A DNA stretch of 64,000 nucleotides from Saccharopolyspora gregorii (GCF_024734405.1 NZ_CP059556.1:2728001-2792000), one strand, 5' to 3'; counted from the first letter of the stretch, positions 17,043 to 26,080 are shown. Made by a program: numbers and translations. The notes: generated by a model not told the origin, from the sequence alone.

Positions 17043-18866
17043 ATGTCCACCACCGAGGAGTCCCGGCGCGCCGTGCTGGACCCCGCCGTGCTCGGCTTCG
17101 ACCCCGAGCAGCTGCGGGCGCGCTACCGGGCCGAGCGGGACCGGCGGCTGCGCCCCGACGGGTCCGCGCAGTACCGGGCCACGACCGGCGAGTTCGGCTA
17201 CTACGCCGACGACCCGTACGTCGAACCGGGATTCACCCGGGAAGCACTGCACGAGCACTCCGAGGTCCTCGTGATCGGCGGCGGGTTCGGCGGGCTCACC
17301 GCGGCGGCCCGGCTCGTGGAACGCGGGTTCACCGACATCCGCGTCGTGGAGAAGGGCGGCGACTTCGGCGGCACCTGGTACTGGAACCGGTACCCCGGCG
17401 TGCACTGCGACATCGAGTCCTACATCTACCTGCCGCTGCTGGAAGAACTCGGTTCGCTGCCGCGGTGGAAGTACTCGCCGGGCGAGGAGATCCGCGAGCA
17501 CGCCCGCGCCATCGGCCGCCACTTCGGGCTCTACGACCGCGCCTGCTTCCAGACCGAGGTCGTCGACAGCGAGTGGGACGAGGAGGCCGAGCGCTGGACG
17601 GTGCGCACCGACCGCGGGGACGTGCTCACCGCCCGCTACGTGATCGTCTCCAGCGGCCCGTTCAGCAGGCCGAAGCTGCCCGGCCTGCCGGGGATCGAGG
17701 ACTTCCGCGGGCACACCTTCCACACCAGCCGCTGGGACTACGACTACACCGGCGGGGACGCGAGCGGCGGGCTGCACCGGCTCGCCGACAAGCGGGTCGC
17801 GGTCATCGGCACCGGCGCCACCGCCATCCAGTGCGTTCCGCACCTCGGGCAGGACTCGGCGCACCTGTACGTGTTCCAACGCACTCCGTCCTCAGTGGAC
17901 GAACGCGGGAACCGGCCCACCGACCCGGGATGGGCGGAGACGCTGCGCCCCGGCTGGCAGCGCGAGCGGCGGGAGAACTTCCTGACCCTCGTCTCCGGCG
18001 GGCACGCCGAGCAGGACCTCGTCGGCGACCGCTGGACCGACAGCGCCGAGACCTTCCGCTCCATCATGCCCAGCGCGCACAACGAGATCCTCGACGCCGA
18101 CGACGCGCTGCGCGCCGAACTCGCCGACTTCGCCAAGATGAACTCGGTGCGCGCCAGGGTGGACGAGATCGTCGAGGACCCGGCCACCGCGGAGGCGCTG
18201 AAACCCTGGTACCACCGGCTGTGCAAGCGGCCCACGTTCAGCGACACCTACCTGCCGACGTTCAACCGCCCCAACGTGACCCTGGTCGACACCGGGGGAG
18301 CGGGCGTGGAACGGCTCACCGAACGCGGAGTGGTCGTGGCCGGCGTCGAGTACGAAGTGGACTGCATCGTGTTCGCCACCGGTTTCGACCTCGGCGCGGG
18401 CGCGATGACGACGGCGCGGACGGTGCGCGGGCGCGGCGGGCGCACCCTCGCCGAGCACTGGAGCGGCGGACTGCGTACGCTGCACGGGTTCACCAGCCAC
18501 GGCTTCCCGAACCACTTCCGGCTCGGCGCCTCGCAGAACGCGAGCTCGGTGAACTTCGCCCACGTCCTCGACGAGCAGGCCGAGCACGTCGCCGAGTTGA
18601 TCGCCGCCGCCCGCGACCGCGGAGCCCGCCGCGTCGAACCGACCGCCGAGGCCGAGGCCGCGTGGGTCGCCACGATCCGGCAGAAGGAGCGCTACGACCG
18701 GGAATTCCTCGCCGAGTGCACCCCGAGCTACTACAACAACGAGGGCGATCCCCGGGCACGCAGCGAGAGCTACGGTGGCGGCGCCATCGAGTTCTACCGG
18801 TTGCTGCGCGACTGGCGAGCCGCCGATGGCGTGGACGAGGTGCTGGTGGAAGGGGAACGCGCGTGA
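17043..18866 (+). CDS. Baeyer-Villiger flavin monooxygenase
   Basis: 607-residue FAD- and NADPH-dependent monooxygenase. FAD motif GGGFGG is at 79-84, the Baeyer-Villiger fingerprint FRGHTFHTSRWD at 221-232 and the NADPH motif GTGATA at 256-261. Such enzymes turn ketones into esters or lactones. About 70 extra residues precede the first Rossmann fold, as in the longer cyclopentadecanone and steroid monooxygenase-like members, which favours a bulky cyclic or long-chain ketone. ATG 17043 has GGAGGAAG before it. The stop overlaps the SMP-30 start by 4 bases. Confidence 0.93.
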   Translation: MSTTEESRRAVLDPAVLGFDPEQLRARYRAERDRRLRPDGSAQYRATTGEFGYYADDPYVEPGFTREALHEHSEVLVIGGGFGGLTAAARLVERGFTDIRVVEKGGDFGGTWYWNRYPGVHCDIESYIYLPLLEELGSLPRWKYSPGEEIREHARAIGRHFGLYDRACFQTEVVDSEWDEEAERWTVRTDRGDVLTARYVIVSSGPFSRPKLPGLPGIEDFRGHTFHTSRWDYDYTGGDASGGLHRLADKRVAVIGTGATAIQCVPHLGQDSAHLYVFQRTPSSVDERGNRPTDPGWAETLRPGWQRERRENFLTLVSGGHAEQDLVGDRWTDSAETFRSIMPSAHNEILDADDALRAELADFAKMNSVRARVDEIVEDPATAEALKPWYHRLCKRPTFSDTYLPTFNRPNVTLVDTGGAGVERLTERGVVVAGVEYEVDCIVFATGFDLGAGAMTTARTVRGRGGRTLAEHWSGGLRTLHGFTSHGFPNHFRLGASQNASSVNFAHVLDEQAEHVAELIAAARDRGARRVEPTAEAEAAWVATIRQKERYDREFLAECTPSYYNNEGDPRARSESYGGGAIEFYRLLRDWRAADGVDEVLVEGERA

Positions 18867-20440
18867 CGCGCAGCAGGTCCGGTGCGGCGGTGGCGGTGTT
18901 CGACGCCGGGCGCTGGACCGCGCGCCGCGAGAACGAGCCGAACCCGCTGTGGGGGTCCAACGGGGTCGCCTTCGGCCCGGACGGGCGGCTGCACGTCGCC
19001 CAGTACCTGGCGGGGCAGATCAGCGCGGTCGACGTCGACTCCGGCGAGGTGGAGGCGGTGCTGCCGGTCGGCGGGCCGGTGCGCTCGCCGGACGACCTGG
19101 CCTTCGCCGCGGACGGTTCGATGTACATCACCGACCTGAACCCGGGGCTGGTGTGGCGGTGCGCGCCGGACGGCGAGCTCGCCGTGGTGGCGCGCGGACT
19201 GCGCTGCCCGAACGGGATCACCTGCGTCGGGAACCGGGTGTTCGTCAACGAGATGCACCGGGACGGGCGGGTGCTGGAGCTGTTCCCGGACGGGCGCGAA
19301 CCGGTGGTGCTCACCGGCGGGCTCGCGATGGGCAACGCGATGCAGCTCGGGCCGGACGGGTCGCTGTACTACCCGCACATGATGACCGGCGAGGTGTGGC
19401 GGATCTCCCCGGAGGGCGGCGCGGCGGAGCTGGTCGCCGAGCAGGTGCACGAACCGGTCGCGGTGCGCTTCGACCGCGCAGGCGAGCTGGTGGTGCTCTC
19501 CCGCGGGGTGGCGGGGATCGTCACCCGCTTCGACGCGGAGGGCTCCCGCACGATCACCCGCACCGGCATCGCCGGGATGGACAACGCCGCGTTCGACGCG
19601 GAGAACCGGATGCTGGTCTCCAGCTTCGCCAGCGGCGGGGTGACCAGGATCGAGGCGGACGGGCCGGTGCGCCCGGTGGTGGCCCGCGGGTTCAACGGCC
19701 CGTTCGGCGTGGCCGCCGACTCCGACGGGCGCTGGTACGCCGCCGACCACTTCCGGCTCGGCACCGCCGCGGACGAGCTCGGGGCAGAGGCGGGCGGGCC
19801 GCTGCTGTCCGAGCTGGGCGGCTTCGTGCACGGCATCGCCGCCGACTCCGGGGTGCTGCACGTGACCTCGCAGTTCGGCGACGTCCGCACCGTGGACGGC
19901 GGCCGGGTGCGGGTGCGCGCGTCCGGGTTGGACGGGCCCGGCGGGATCGCGGTCGCGGCGGACGGCGCGCTGGTGGTCGCCGAGACCGGTGCGGGCCGGG
20001 TGCTGCGCATCGACGCGGCGGACGAGGTGACCGTGCTGGCCGACGGACTGGACGGGCCGGTGGACGTGGCGCTCGACGAGGACGGGCGCTGCTTCGCCAC
20101 CGAGCAGCGCGGTGGGCGGGTGCTGCGGATCGGCGACGGCGCGGTGGACGCCCTGGCCGACGGGCTGGCCGAACCGCAGGGCCTCGCGCGGCTGGGCGAC
20201 GAGCTGTTCGTCGTCGAGGCCGGTGCCCGCAGGCTGCTCTCGCTGGACCCGGACAGCGGCGCCCGGCGCGTCGAGGTCGCGGAGCTGCCGGTCGACGGGT
20301 TCCGGGACCCGGAACCCGTGGTGACGCCGGGGATCCCCGGCCAGCCGCGCGCGTTCGCCGGGATCGCCGCCACCCCGGACGGCGCGCTGCTGCTCTCGGC
20401 CGGAGGCGAGGGCACCGTCCTGCGCCTCACCCGCGGTTAG
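18863..20440 (+). CDS. Double-length SMP-30/gluconolactonase-like propeller protein
   Basis: 525-residue beta-propeller protein. It is built of repeated blocks such as PDDLAFAADGSMYITD, PNGITCVGNRVFVNE and GGIAVAADGALVVAETGAGRVLRI, so it could form two propellers or one long one; single SMP-30 lactonases are about 300 residues. No signal peptide is visible, so it is probably cytoplasmic. GTG 18863 overlaps the Baeyer-Villiger gene stop (GTGA). That coupling suggests it hydrolyses the lactone or ester made by that enzyme, an inference from context. A strong terminator follows. Confidence 0.85.
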   Translation: MTRSRSGAAVAVFDAGRWTARRENEPNPLWGSNGVAFGPDGRLHVAQYLAGQISAVDVDSGEVEAVLPVGGPVRSPDDLAFAADGSMYITDLNPGLVWRCAPDGELAVVARGLRCPNGITCVGNRVFVNEMHRDGRVLELFPDGREPVVLTGGLAMGNAMQLGPDGSLYYPHMMTGEVWRISPEGGAAELVAEQVHEPVAVRFDRAGELVVLSRGVAGIVTRFDAEGSRTITRTGIAGMDNAAFDAENRMLVSSFASGGVTRIEADGPVRPVVARGFNGPFGVAADSDGRWYAADHFRLGTAADELGAEAGGPLLSELGGFVHGIAADSGVLHVTSQFGDVRTVDGGRVRVRASGLDGPGGIAVAADGALVVAETGAGRVLRIDAADEVTVLADGLDGPVDVALDEDGRCFATEQRGGRVLRIGDGAVDALADGLAEPQGLARLGDELFVVEAGARRLLSLDPDSGARRVEVAELPVDGFRDPEPVVTPGIPGQPRAFAGIAATPDGALLLSAGGEGTVLRLTRG

Positions 20441-20446
20441 CGGGGG

Positions 20447-20481
20447 CGGTGGCTCCCCGTCCGACGGGCGGGGAGCCACCG
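20447..20481. terminator. Bidirectional hairpin terminator
   Basis: CGGTGGCTCCCCG at 20447-20459 and CGGGGAGCCACCG at 20469-20481 form a perfect 13-bp stem with a 9-base loop. It lies between the SMP-30 gene and the convergent alditol oxidase gene and probably ends both transcripts. Confidence 0.85.
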
Positions 20482-20484
20482 GCG

Positions 20485-21726
20485 TCAGAAGACGCGTTCG
20501 TCGAGGAACTCGTTGCGGAAGCGGTGCTGCGGGTCCCAGCGCTCGGCCAGCGCGCGGAAGTCGGCGAGCCGCGGGTAGCGCTCGGCGAGCACGTCGGCGC
20601 CCATCGCCCACACCTTGCCCCAGTGCGGCCGGGCGCCGAACGGGACGAGCGCGGCTTCGAGAGCGGGCAGTGCGGCCGCCACCCCGGCCTGGTCGCGGCG
20701 CCAGGTGAAGTGGATCGCCAGCGAATCCCGCCGCCACGCCGGGCTGAGCCACAGCTCGTCGGCGGCGACCGAGCGCAGCTCGGCGACCAGCAGCACCGGT
20801 GCGAACGCGGGCGCGGCCCGCTGCAGCGCCTCGACGGCGGCGGCCGCGTGCCGCGCGTCCACCAGGTACTCGCTCTGGATCTCCGCGCCGCTGCTGGGGG
20901 TCCGTCCCGCCTGGAAGTGCGGGAGCCGTTCGTGCGACGGGCCGGGTGCGGCCTGGACGGTGACGTTCTCGGTCGGCCCGCCCGCCATCGGGTGCCGCGG
21001 CCCGTCCACGCGCCGCGAGCCGAGACGGGCGAACAGCTCGGTGTCGTGCCCGCCGCGGTCCTTCACCACCACCTGCCGGACGCCGGAGCCGTCGAAGTCG
21101 GTGAACAGGCTGACGCTGTAGCCGGAGCCGAGCAGCGCGGCCAGTTCGGCAGCGGCCACCGGCCACCGCAGACCCGCGTAGACGTGCTGGGTGACCTCGA
21201 ACGCCGGCTCCACCGCCAGCTCGATCCGGGTGATCACGCCGAGCGCGCCGAGCCCCACGACGGCCCCGGCGAAGTCGGCGTCGCCCTCGCGCAGCACCCG
21301 GACCTCGCCGTCGGCGGTGAGGAACTCCAGCGCCCGCACCGCGGAACCGAGCCCGCGGGTGCGGCTGCCGGAGCCGTGCGTGCCGGTGGAGATCGCGCCC
21401 GCCACCGACAGGTCCAGCAGCGACGCCAGGTTCGCCAGGGCGAGCCCGTGCTCGTGCAGCACCCGGGTGAGCTCCGCGTAGTGCACCGGGCCGGAGATCG
21501 CGACGCTCCCGGCGGGGTCCACCTCGATCTCGGCGGGCAGCGCCGCCAGCGACACCTGCACGTCGGCGCTGTCGGCGATGCCGGTGAAGGTGTGCCCGGT
21601 GCCGAGCACCCGGACGCGGTCGGCGCCGGTGACGACCTCGGCGAGCTCGTCGAGGCTCCGCGGCCGGGCGAAGCGGGGCGCCCGGTAGGTGACGTTGCCG
21701 GACCAGTTGGTGCGGGGCGTACTCAT
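20485..21726 (-). CDS. Alditol oxidase (AldO type)
   Basis: 413-residue oxidase of the vanillyl-alcohol oxidase fold. It follows Streptomyces coelicolor alditol oxidase closely along its length as recalled. His45 in LGTGHTF matches the residue carrying covalent FAD, and Glu316, Arg318, His339 and Lys371 match the known active-site set four positions earlier. The enzyme oxidises the C1 hydroxyl of sugar alcohols such as xylitol or sorbitol to the aldose, releasing H2O2. Its ATG overlaps the xylA stop by 4 bases. Xylitol to xylose to xylulose would be the combined route. Gulono- or arabinonolactone oxidase is a less likely reading. Confidence 0.87.
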   Translation of the reverse strand: MSTPRTNWSGNVTYRAPRFARPRSLDELAEVVTGADRVRVLGTGHTFTGIADSADVQVSLAALPAEIEVDPAGSVAISGPVHYAELTRVLHEHGLALANLASLLDLSVAGAISTGTHGSGSRTRGLGSAVRALEFLTADGEVRVLREGDADFAGAVVGLGALGVITRIELAVEPAFEVTQHVYAGLRWPVAAAELAALLGSGYSVSLFTDFDGSGVRQVVVKDRGGHDTELFARLGSRRVDGPRHPMAGGPTENVTVQAAPGPSHERLPHFQAGRTPSSGAEIQSEYLVDARHAAAAVEALQRAAPAFAPVLLVAELRSVAADELWLSPAWRRDSLAIHFTWRRDQAGVAAALPALEAALVPFGARPHWGKVWAMGADVLAERYPRLADFRALAERWDPQHRFRNEFLDERVF

Positions 21727-22916
21727 CCCCGCGCGCCCATCAGGTGTTCGGTGGCCAGCTGCTGCAGCCGCACGAAGCCGTAGCCGCGGCCGTCGTAGTG
21801 GGCGGCGCCGTCGAAGTCCTCGAACGCGGTGCGGTCGGCCAGCAGTGCGGCGGCTCCTTCGCCGTCGGCGAGCGTCGGCACGGCCAGCTCAGGCACCTTC
21901 GAGGCGGCCAGCGCCTCCTGCACCTCGGGGTCGGCGCGGAACGCCGCCGCGCGCTCCGCGAGCAGCAGGTAGTTGGCCATGTTGGCGCGCACCGAGTCCC
22001 ACACGCCCGCGTCGTCCTCGGTGCGGGCGGGTTTGAAGTCGAAGTGCCGCGGCCCGTCGTAGGCGGGTGTCCCGCCGGGACCGCCGTGCTCCAGCAGGTC
22101 CACCAGCGCGAACGCGTTGTGCAGGTCGCCGTGCCCGAACACGAGGTCCTGGTCGTACTTGATGCCGCGCTGCCCGTTGAGGTCGAGGTGGAACAGCTTG
22201 CCGTGGTAGAGCGCCTGCGCGACCCCGGCGGCGTAGTTGAGCCCGGCCATCTGCTCGTGGCCGACCTCCGGGTTGACGCCGAACAGCTCGGGGCGCTCCA
22301 GCGAGTCGATGAACGCGAGGGCGTGCCCGAGGGTGGGCAGCAGGATGTCGCCGCGCGGCTCGTTCGGCTTCGGTTCGAGGGCGAAGCGCAGGTCGTAGCC
22401 GCGTTCGGTGACGTAGTCGGCGAGCAGGTCGGCGGCTTCCCGGTAGCGGGCGAGCGCCTGCTGCACGTCCTTGGCGGCGTCGTGCTCGGCGCCCTCCCGG
22501 CCGCCCCACATCACGAAGGTGCGGGCACCGAGCTCGGCCGCCAGGTCGAGGTTGCGCAGCACCTTGCGCAGCGCGAAGCGGCGCACCGCGCGGTCGTTGG
22601 AGGTGAACCCGCCGTCCTTGAACACGGGGTGCGAGAACAGGTTGGTGGTGACCATCGGGACGGTGATCCCGGTGTCGGCGAGGGCCTGCTTCAGCCGGTC
22701 GATCTCGGTGCGCCGGGCCGCGTCGGTGGCGTCGAACGGGAACAGGTCGTCGTCGTGGAAGGTGAGGCCGGCGGCGCCGAGCTCGGCGAGCTTCTCCACC
22801 GCGTACCGGGTGTCCATCGCGGACCTGGTCGGGCCGCCGAACGGGTCGATGCCCCGGTAGCCGATGGTCCACAGCCCGAAGGAGAACCGGTCGGCGGGGG
22901 TGGGGGTGCGGCTCAT
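21723..22916 (-). CDS. xylA: Xylose isomerase
   Basis: 397-residue D-xylose isomerase of the short actinobacterial class. His54 and Asp57 in FHDDDLFPF match the catalytic pair at the same numbers in Streptomyces enzymes. Metal-site blocks [11 protein letters not shown] and HFDFKPAR are intact. ATG 22916 follows GGGAGGGA. No xylulokinase gene is in the window. It is the first gene of a two-gene operon with the alditol oxidase gene. A palindrome 22-38 bases upstream of the start and the divergent ROK gene suggest xylose-dependent repression. Confidence 0.94.
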   Translation of the reverse strand: MSRTPTPADRFSFGLWTIGYRGIDPFGGPTRSAMDTRYAVEKLAELGAAGLTFHDDDLFPFDATDAARRTEIDRLKQALADTGITVPMVTTNLFSHPVFKDGGFTSNDRAVRRFALRKVLRNLDLAAELGARTFVMWGGREGAEHDAAKDVQQALARYREAADLLADYVTERGYDLRFALEPKPNEPRGDILLPTLGHALAFIDSLERPELFGVNPEVGHEQMAGLNYAAGVAQALYHGKLFHLDLNGQRGIKYDQDLVFGHGDLHNAFALVDLLEHGGPGGTPAYDGPRHFDFKPARTEDDAGVWDSVRANMANYLLLAERAAAFRADPEVQEALAASKVPELAVPTLADGEGAAALLADRTAFEDFDGAAHYDGRGYGFVRLQQLATEHLMGARG

Positions 22917-22937
22917 CGGAAGTCCCTCCCACGAATT

Positions 22938-22954
22938 TGTTCTTGTGCAGAACA
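22938..22954. promoter_or_regulatory. Likely XylR/ROK operator
   Basis: TGTTCTTGTGCAGAACA is a perfect inverted repeat with 6-base arms and a 5-base centre. It lies between xylA and the divergent ROK repressor gene, close to both starts. The AT-rich setting is unusual for this window. The palindrome is seen; binding by the ROK protein is inferred. Confidence 0.65.
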
Positions 22955-23004
22955 TACTAGGCTTCCGAGTGATCAGCGGGCAAGATCCGGCGGACGGGGA
23001 GCGG

Positions 23005-24177
23005 ATGCGCGGCAGCAACTCGGACCGCGTGCGGCGCGACAACCTCGCCGCCGTGCTCGACCTGGTGCACCGCACCGGGCCGCTGTCCCGGGCCGGCATC
23101 ACCCGGGCCACCGGGTTGAGCCGTTCCACGGTCGCCGCACTGATCGCCGAGCTCACCGGCATGGGCCTGGTCGCCGAATCCGGTCCGCAGGGCACCGCCC
23201 GCGTCGGCAGGCCCTCCCCGGTGGTGCACCCCGACCCGGACTGCGTGGCGATCGCGGTCAACCCGGAACTGGACGCGATCACCCTCGGCGTCGTCGGCCT
23301 CGGCGGGGAGGTCCGCTCCCGCCGCCGGATCGAGATCGCGCGGCCCGGCACGGCGCGGACCGTCGAGGTCGTGGCCGCCGAACTCGGCTCCGCCGAACTG
23401 GACGGGAAGCGCATCGCCGGCATCGGCGTCGCCGTGCCCGGCCTCGTCCGCGACGGCGACGGCGTGGTGCGGTGGGCGCCGCACCTGGGCTGGCGCGAAG
23501 AACCGATCGCCGCCGAGCTCACCCGCGCCACCGGGCACCCCGCGTTCGCCGGGAACGACGCGACCCTCGGCGCGCTCGCCGAGCACCTGTTCGGCGCCGG
23601 AGTCGGCGTCCCCGACCTCGTCTACCTCAACGGCGGGGCCAGCGGTATCGGCGGCGGCATCATCGCCGGGGGGAGCCCGCTCGGCGGGACCGGCGGCTAC
23701 GCGGGCGAATTCGGGCGCAACCGGCCCGCGATCCGCGACCCGGCCGACCGCGCGGTGCCGGACGGGACGCTGGAGGACGAGGTGAACCGGGCGCGGCTGC
23801 TGGAGCTGCTCGGGCTCGGCTCCGCCGACCAGCTCGCGCTGTCCGGGGCGCTGGCCGACTCGGCCGATCCGCGGGTGCGCGCCGAACTGGCGCGGCAGGC
23901 GCGGGTGCTCGGCGGGGCGGTCGGTGCCGCGGTCAACGTGCTCAACCCGCGGCTGGTGGTGCTCGGCGGGTTCCTCGCCGACGTGCTCGGTGCCGACCCG
24001 GCGCGGTTCGCCGACCTGGTGGCCGAGCAGTGCTCCGCGCCCGCGTTCGAGGAGGTGCGGATCGTGCCCGCCGCGCTGGGCGCCGACCTGCTGATGATCG
24101 GCGCGGGCCAGCTCGCGCTGCACCACCTGCTCACCGACCCGGCCGCCATCCGCACGCCCGCCGCGGAGGCGGAGTGA
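23005..24177 (+). CDS. xylR: ROK-family repressor, XylR-like
   Basis: 390-residue ROK-family protein. An N-terminal winged helix ([32 protein letters not shown]) is followed by a sugar-kinase-like domain with [10 protein letters not shown] and [17 protein letters not shown]. The zinc-binding cysteine cluster of many ROK proteins (CxCGxxGCxE) is missing. ATG 23005 is preceded by GGGGAG; in-frame GTG 22969 is an alternative. It is divergent from xylA-alditol oxidase with the operator between, so a xylose-responsive repressor is likely. Two hairpins follow its stop. Confidence 0.82.
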   Translation: MRGSNSDRVRRDNLAAVLDLVHRTGPLSRAGITRATGLSRSTVAALIAELTGMGLVAESGPQGTARVGRPSPVVHPDPDCVAIAVNPELDAITLGVVGLGGEVRSRRRIEIARPGTARTVEVVAAELGSAELDGKRIAGIGVAVPGLVRDGDGVVRWAPHLGWREEPIAAELTRATGHPAFAGNDATLGALAEHLFGAGVGVPDLVYLNGGASGIGGGIIAGGSPLGGTGGYAGEFGRNRPAIRDPADRAVPDGTLEDEVNRARLLELLGLGSADQLALSGALADSADPRVRAELARQARVLGGAVGAAVNVLNPRLVVLGGFLADVLGADPARFADLVAEQCSAPAFEEVRIVPAALGADLLMIGAGQLALHHLLTDPAAIRTPAAEAE

Positions 24178-24220
24178 ACGGCCCGTTCGTCCAATGGAGC
24201 TGGACGAACGGTCCGTTCAC
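24174..24220. repeat. 47-bp palindrome, copy 1 (terminator-like)
   Basis: GTGAACGGCCCGTTCGTCCA at 24174-24193 and TGGACGAACGGTCCGTTCAC at 24201-24220 pair over 20 bases with one mismatch around a 7-base loop. The left arm starts on the last bases of the ROK gene. Each arm is itself nearly palindromic. It lies between convergent genes and probably terminates transcription. Confidence 0.8.
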
Positions 24221-24238
24221 TCCCGACCAGGGCGCCGG

Positions 24239-24285
24239 GTGAACGGCCCGTTCGTCCAACGGGACTGGACGAACGGTCCGTTCAC
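24239..24285. repeat. 47-bp palindrome, copy 2 (terminator-like)
   Basis: Second copy, 65 bases after the first, with identical 20-base arms and a different 7-base loop (ACGGGAC against ATGGAGC). Arms conserved while loops differ suggests that the stem structure, not the loop, is kept. It lies just before the stop of the convergent hydroxylase gene. Confidence 0.8.
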
Positions 24286-24296
24286 CCGCGGCGGAT

Positions 24297-25487
24297 TCAG
24301 GCCGGGGGGTGCGGCGCGGGGACGAGCTCACCGGAGCCGACGTACTCGCGGGCGAACCGCTCCGCCTCGGGGTTGTTCCCGGCGAGCCACCGGACCCGGT
24401 TGCGGCGGGAGTCCAGCTCGGCCGCGGTGTCGGCGGCGTCCGGGGGCAGGTGCAGCAGCTGCAGCAGTTCCTCGGAGAACGCGAGCGTGTGCTCGGCCTG
24501 CACCCGCCGCCGCTCGCCGTACCCGTCCAGCGCGGCCGGATCGTCGTCGCGGTAGCGCCGCACGAGGGAGCCTGCGAGGTCGGCGGCGTCGGCGATGGCG
24601 AGGTTCATGCCCTTGGCGCCGGAGGGGGTCAGCACGTGCGCGGCGTCCCCGGCCAGGAACGCCCGCCCCCGCTGCAGCACACCCGCGATGCCGCTGCGCA
24701 TCCGCAGGACGTCGGCCTCCCGGATGCGGACGATGCCCGGGCGGCCGGAGTCGGTGCCCAGCCGCCGGTCCAGCTCGTCGCGCATCCGCGCGGTGCTCCA
24801 GCGGGCGATGTCCTCGTCCGCGGGGACCTGCAGGTACAGCCGCCCGAGCGCGCCCGCGCGCGGCATCATGCCCGCGAAGCCGTCCGGGTGGATCGCGTAC
24901 CGGATGCCTTCGACGGGCGCGGTGAGGTGGGCGAGCATCGTCAGCCAGTCGTAGGGGTACCGCCGCTGCACGTTGCCGCCGGTGCCGTCGGGGAAGGAGC
25001 GGGCGACGACGCTGCGCGCGCCGTCGCAGCCGACCACGTAGTCGCTCTCGACCTCGAATCCGGCGCCGCGCAGCCGCGGTCGGCGTCCGGTGAGGTCCAC
25101 CTCCAGCACCGGCCGCTGGAAGCGCGGGGTGCGGTCGAGCGCGGCGAGCAGGTCCTGGACCAGCAGCTGCTGCGGGTAGATCCAGTGCCGGTCGCCGCCG
25201 GAGAGCGCCGCGTAGTCCAGCCGGAACGGTTCGCCGTGGACGACGACGTCGCACCAGCCGTGCCGGGTGGCGCGGGCGAGCAGCCCGTCGGCGAGGCCCC
25301 AGCGGCGCAGGTGGTCGACGACGCGGTGTTCGACGAGCCCGGCGCGCGGCGAGTTCTCGACGTGCTCCCGGGAGTGCTGCTCGAACACCTGCGCGTCGAT
25401 CCCGGACCGCTGCAGGACGTTCGCGAGCACCAGGCCCGCGGGCCCGGCTCCGACGATCGCGACCTGGGTGTGCTGCACGTCGGTCAT
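24297..25487 (-). CDS. pobA: PobA-type 4-hydroxybenzoate 3-monooxygenase
   Basis: 396-residue flavoprotein hydroxylase, the usual PobA length. FAD motif GAGPAG is at 13-18; PRAGLVEHRVVDHLRRWG matches the PobA signature after the first fold; GDAAHVLTPSGAKGMN is the second FAD motif; RRYPYDW and FAREYVG hold tyrosines where PobA has active-site Tyr201 and Tyr385. Expected reaction: 4-hydroxybenzoate plus O2 and NAD(P)H to protocatechuate. Its ATG overlaps the chorismate lyase stop by 4 bases, so it is probably fed by that enzyme. No ring-cleavage gene is nearby. Another para-hydroxy aromatic acid as substrate is possible. Confidence 0.8.
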   Translation of the reverse strand: MTDVQHTQVAIVGAGPAGLVLANVLQRSGIDAQVFEQHSREHVENSPRAGLVEHRVVDHLRRWGLADGLLARATRHGWCDVVVHGEPFRLDYAALSGGDRHWIYPQQLLVQDLLAALDRTPRFQRPVLEVDLTGRRPRLRGAGFEVESDYVVGCDGARSVVARSFPDGTGGNVQRRYPYDWLTMLAHLTAPVEGIRYAIHPDGFAGMMPRAGALGRLYLQVPADEDIARWSTARMRDELDRRLGTDSGRPGIVRIREADVLRMRSGIAGVLQRGRAFLAGDAAHVLTPSGAKGMNLAIADAADLAGSLVRRYRDDDPAALDGYGERRRVQAEHTLAFSEELLQLLHLPPDAADTAAELDSRRNRVRWLAGNNPEAERFAREYVGSGELVPAPHPPA

Positions 25488-26080
25488 CGCGCCGCTCCCG
25501 GGGGCGTGCGGTCGGCGGGGACGAATTCGGGGTTGAACAGTTCGCTGATGGCCACGGCCGGGATGTCGTGGTGCCAGATCAGGTAGGTCTTGAAGGCCGC
25601 GGGCGGTCGTCCCGGATCGGGGTGCCAAGCGCGGCGGCCGACGTGCAGCACGGTGCGCCGGAACCCGGTTCCCGCGGCGTGCAGTGCGAGGCCGAGCGGG
25701 GCGGTGCCGTCGGTGAGGCACCGTTCGGCGCCGGGGACGTCGGTGCGCGCCACGACCTGGTTGCTGGCGAGCACCCGGCCGTCGACGGCGGCCGTCGTGG
25801 AGCGCCGGACGATGAGTTCGTCCTGCGCGGTGACCTGCAGCAGCTCGGCGGCGCCGGTCGGGGCCGCGTCGGCGGGGACCCGGTCGTGCCGGGCGTCGCG
25901 GACGTGGGTGCGCAGTCCGGTGGCCGATTCCAGCAGCGTGGTGGTGAGGCCGTCGCTGCTGAGCAGCATCCGCGTGATCGGGGACGCGAACAGCGCGGCG
26001 TCAGTTGGATTCGCCGCGGTTCGGGTGAGGGCGAAGGGGTTCTCGTGCAGGACGAGCGGCCCGTTGTCGAGAAATGTCAT
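25484..26080 (-). CDS. Chorismate pyruvate-lyase family protein
   Basis: 198-residue protein of the chorismate lyase fold, resembling Mycobacterium tuberculosis Rv2949c as recalled. It has ITRMLLSSDGLTTTLLES at the start, PLGLALHAAG in the middle, and a C-terminal KTYLIWHHDIPAVAISELF strand ending in the Glu-containing segment expected near the active site. Such enzymes release pyruvate from chorismate to give 4-hydroxybenzoate. It is coupled by ATGA overlaps to pobA downstream and to a short open frame upstream. A ligand-binding (UTRA-like) protein is the alternative, but no DNA-binding domain is present. Confidence 0.72.
   Translation of the reverse strand: MTFLDNGPLVLHENPFALTRTAANPTDAALFASPITRMLLSSDGLTTTLLESATGLRTHVRDARHDRVPADAAPTGAAELLQVTAQDELIVRRSTTAAVDGRVLASNQVVARTDVPGAERCLTDGTAPLGLALHAAGTGFRRTVLHVGRRAWHPDPGRPPAAFKTYLIWHHDIPAVAISELFNPEFVPADRTPPGAAR

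Noticed and set aside
16229-18862. Upstream extension of the SMP-30 frame
   Set aside because: It lies under the MFS and Baeyer-Villiger genes in another frame; the GTG at 18863 overlapping the upstream stop is the natural start.
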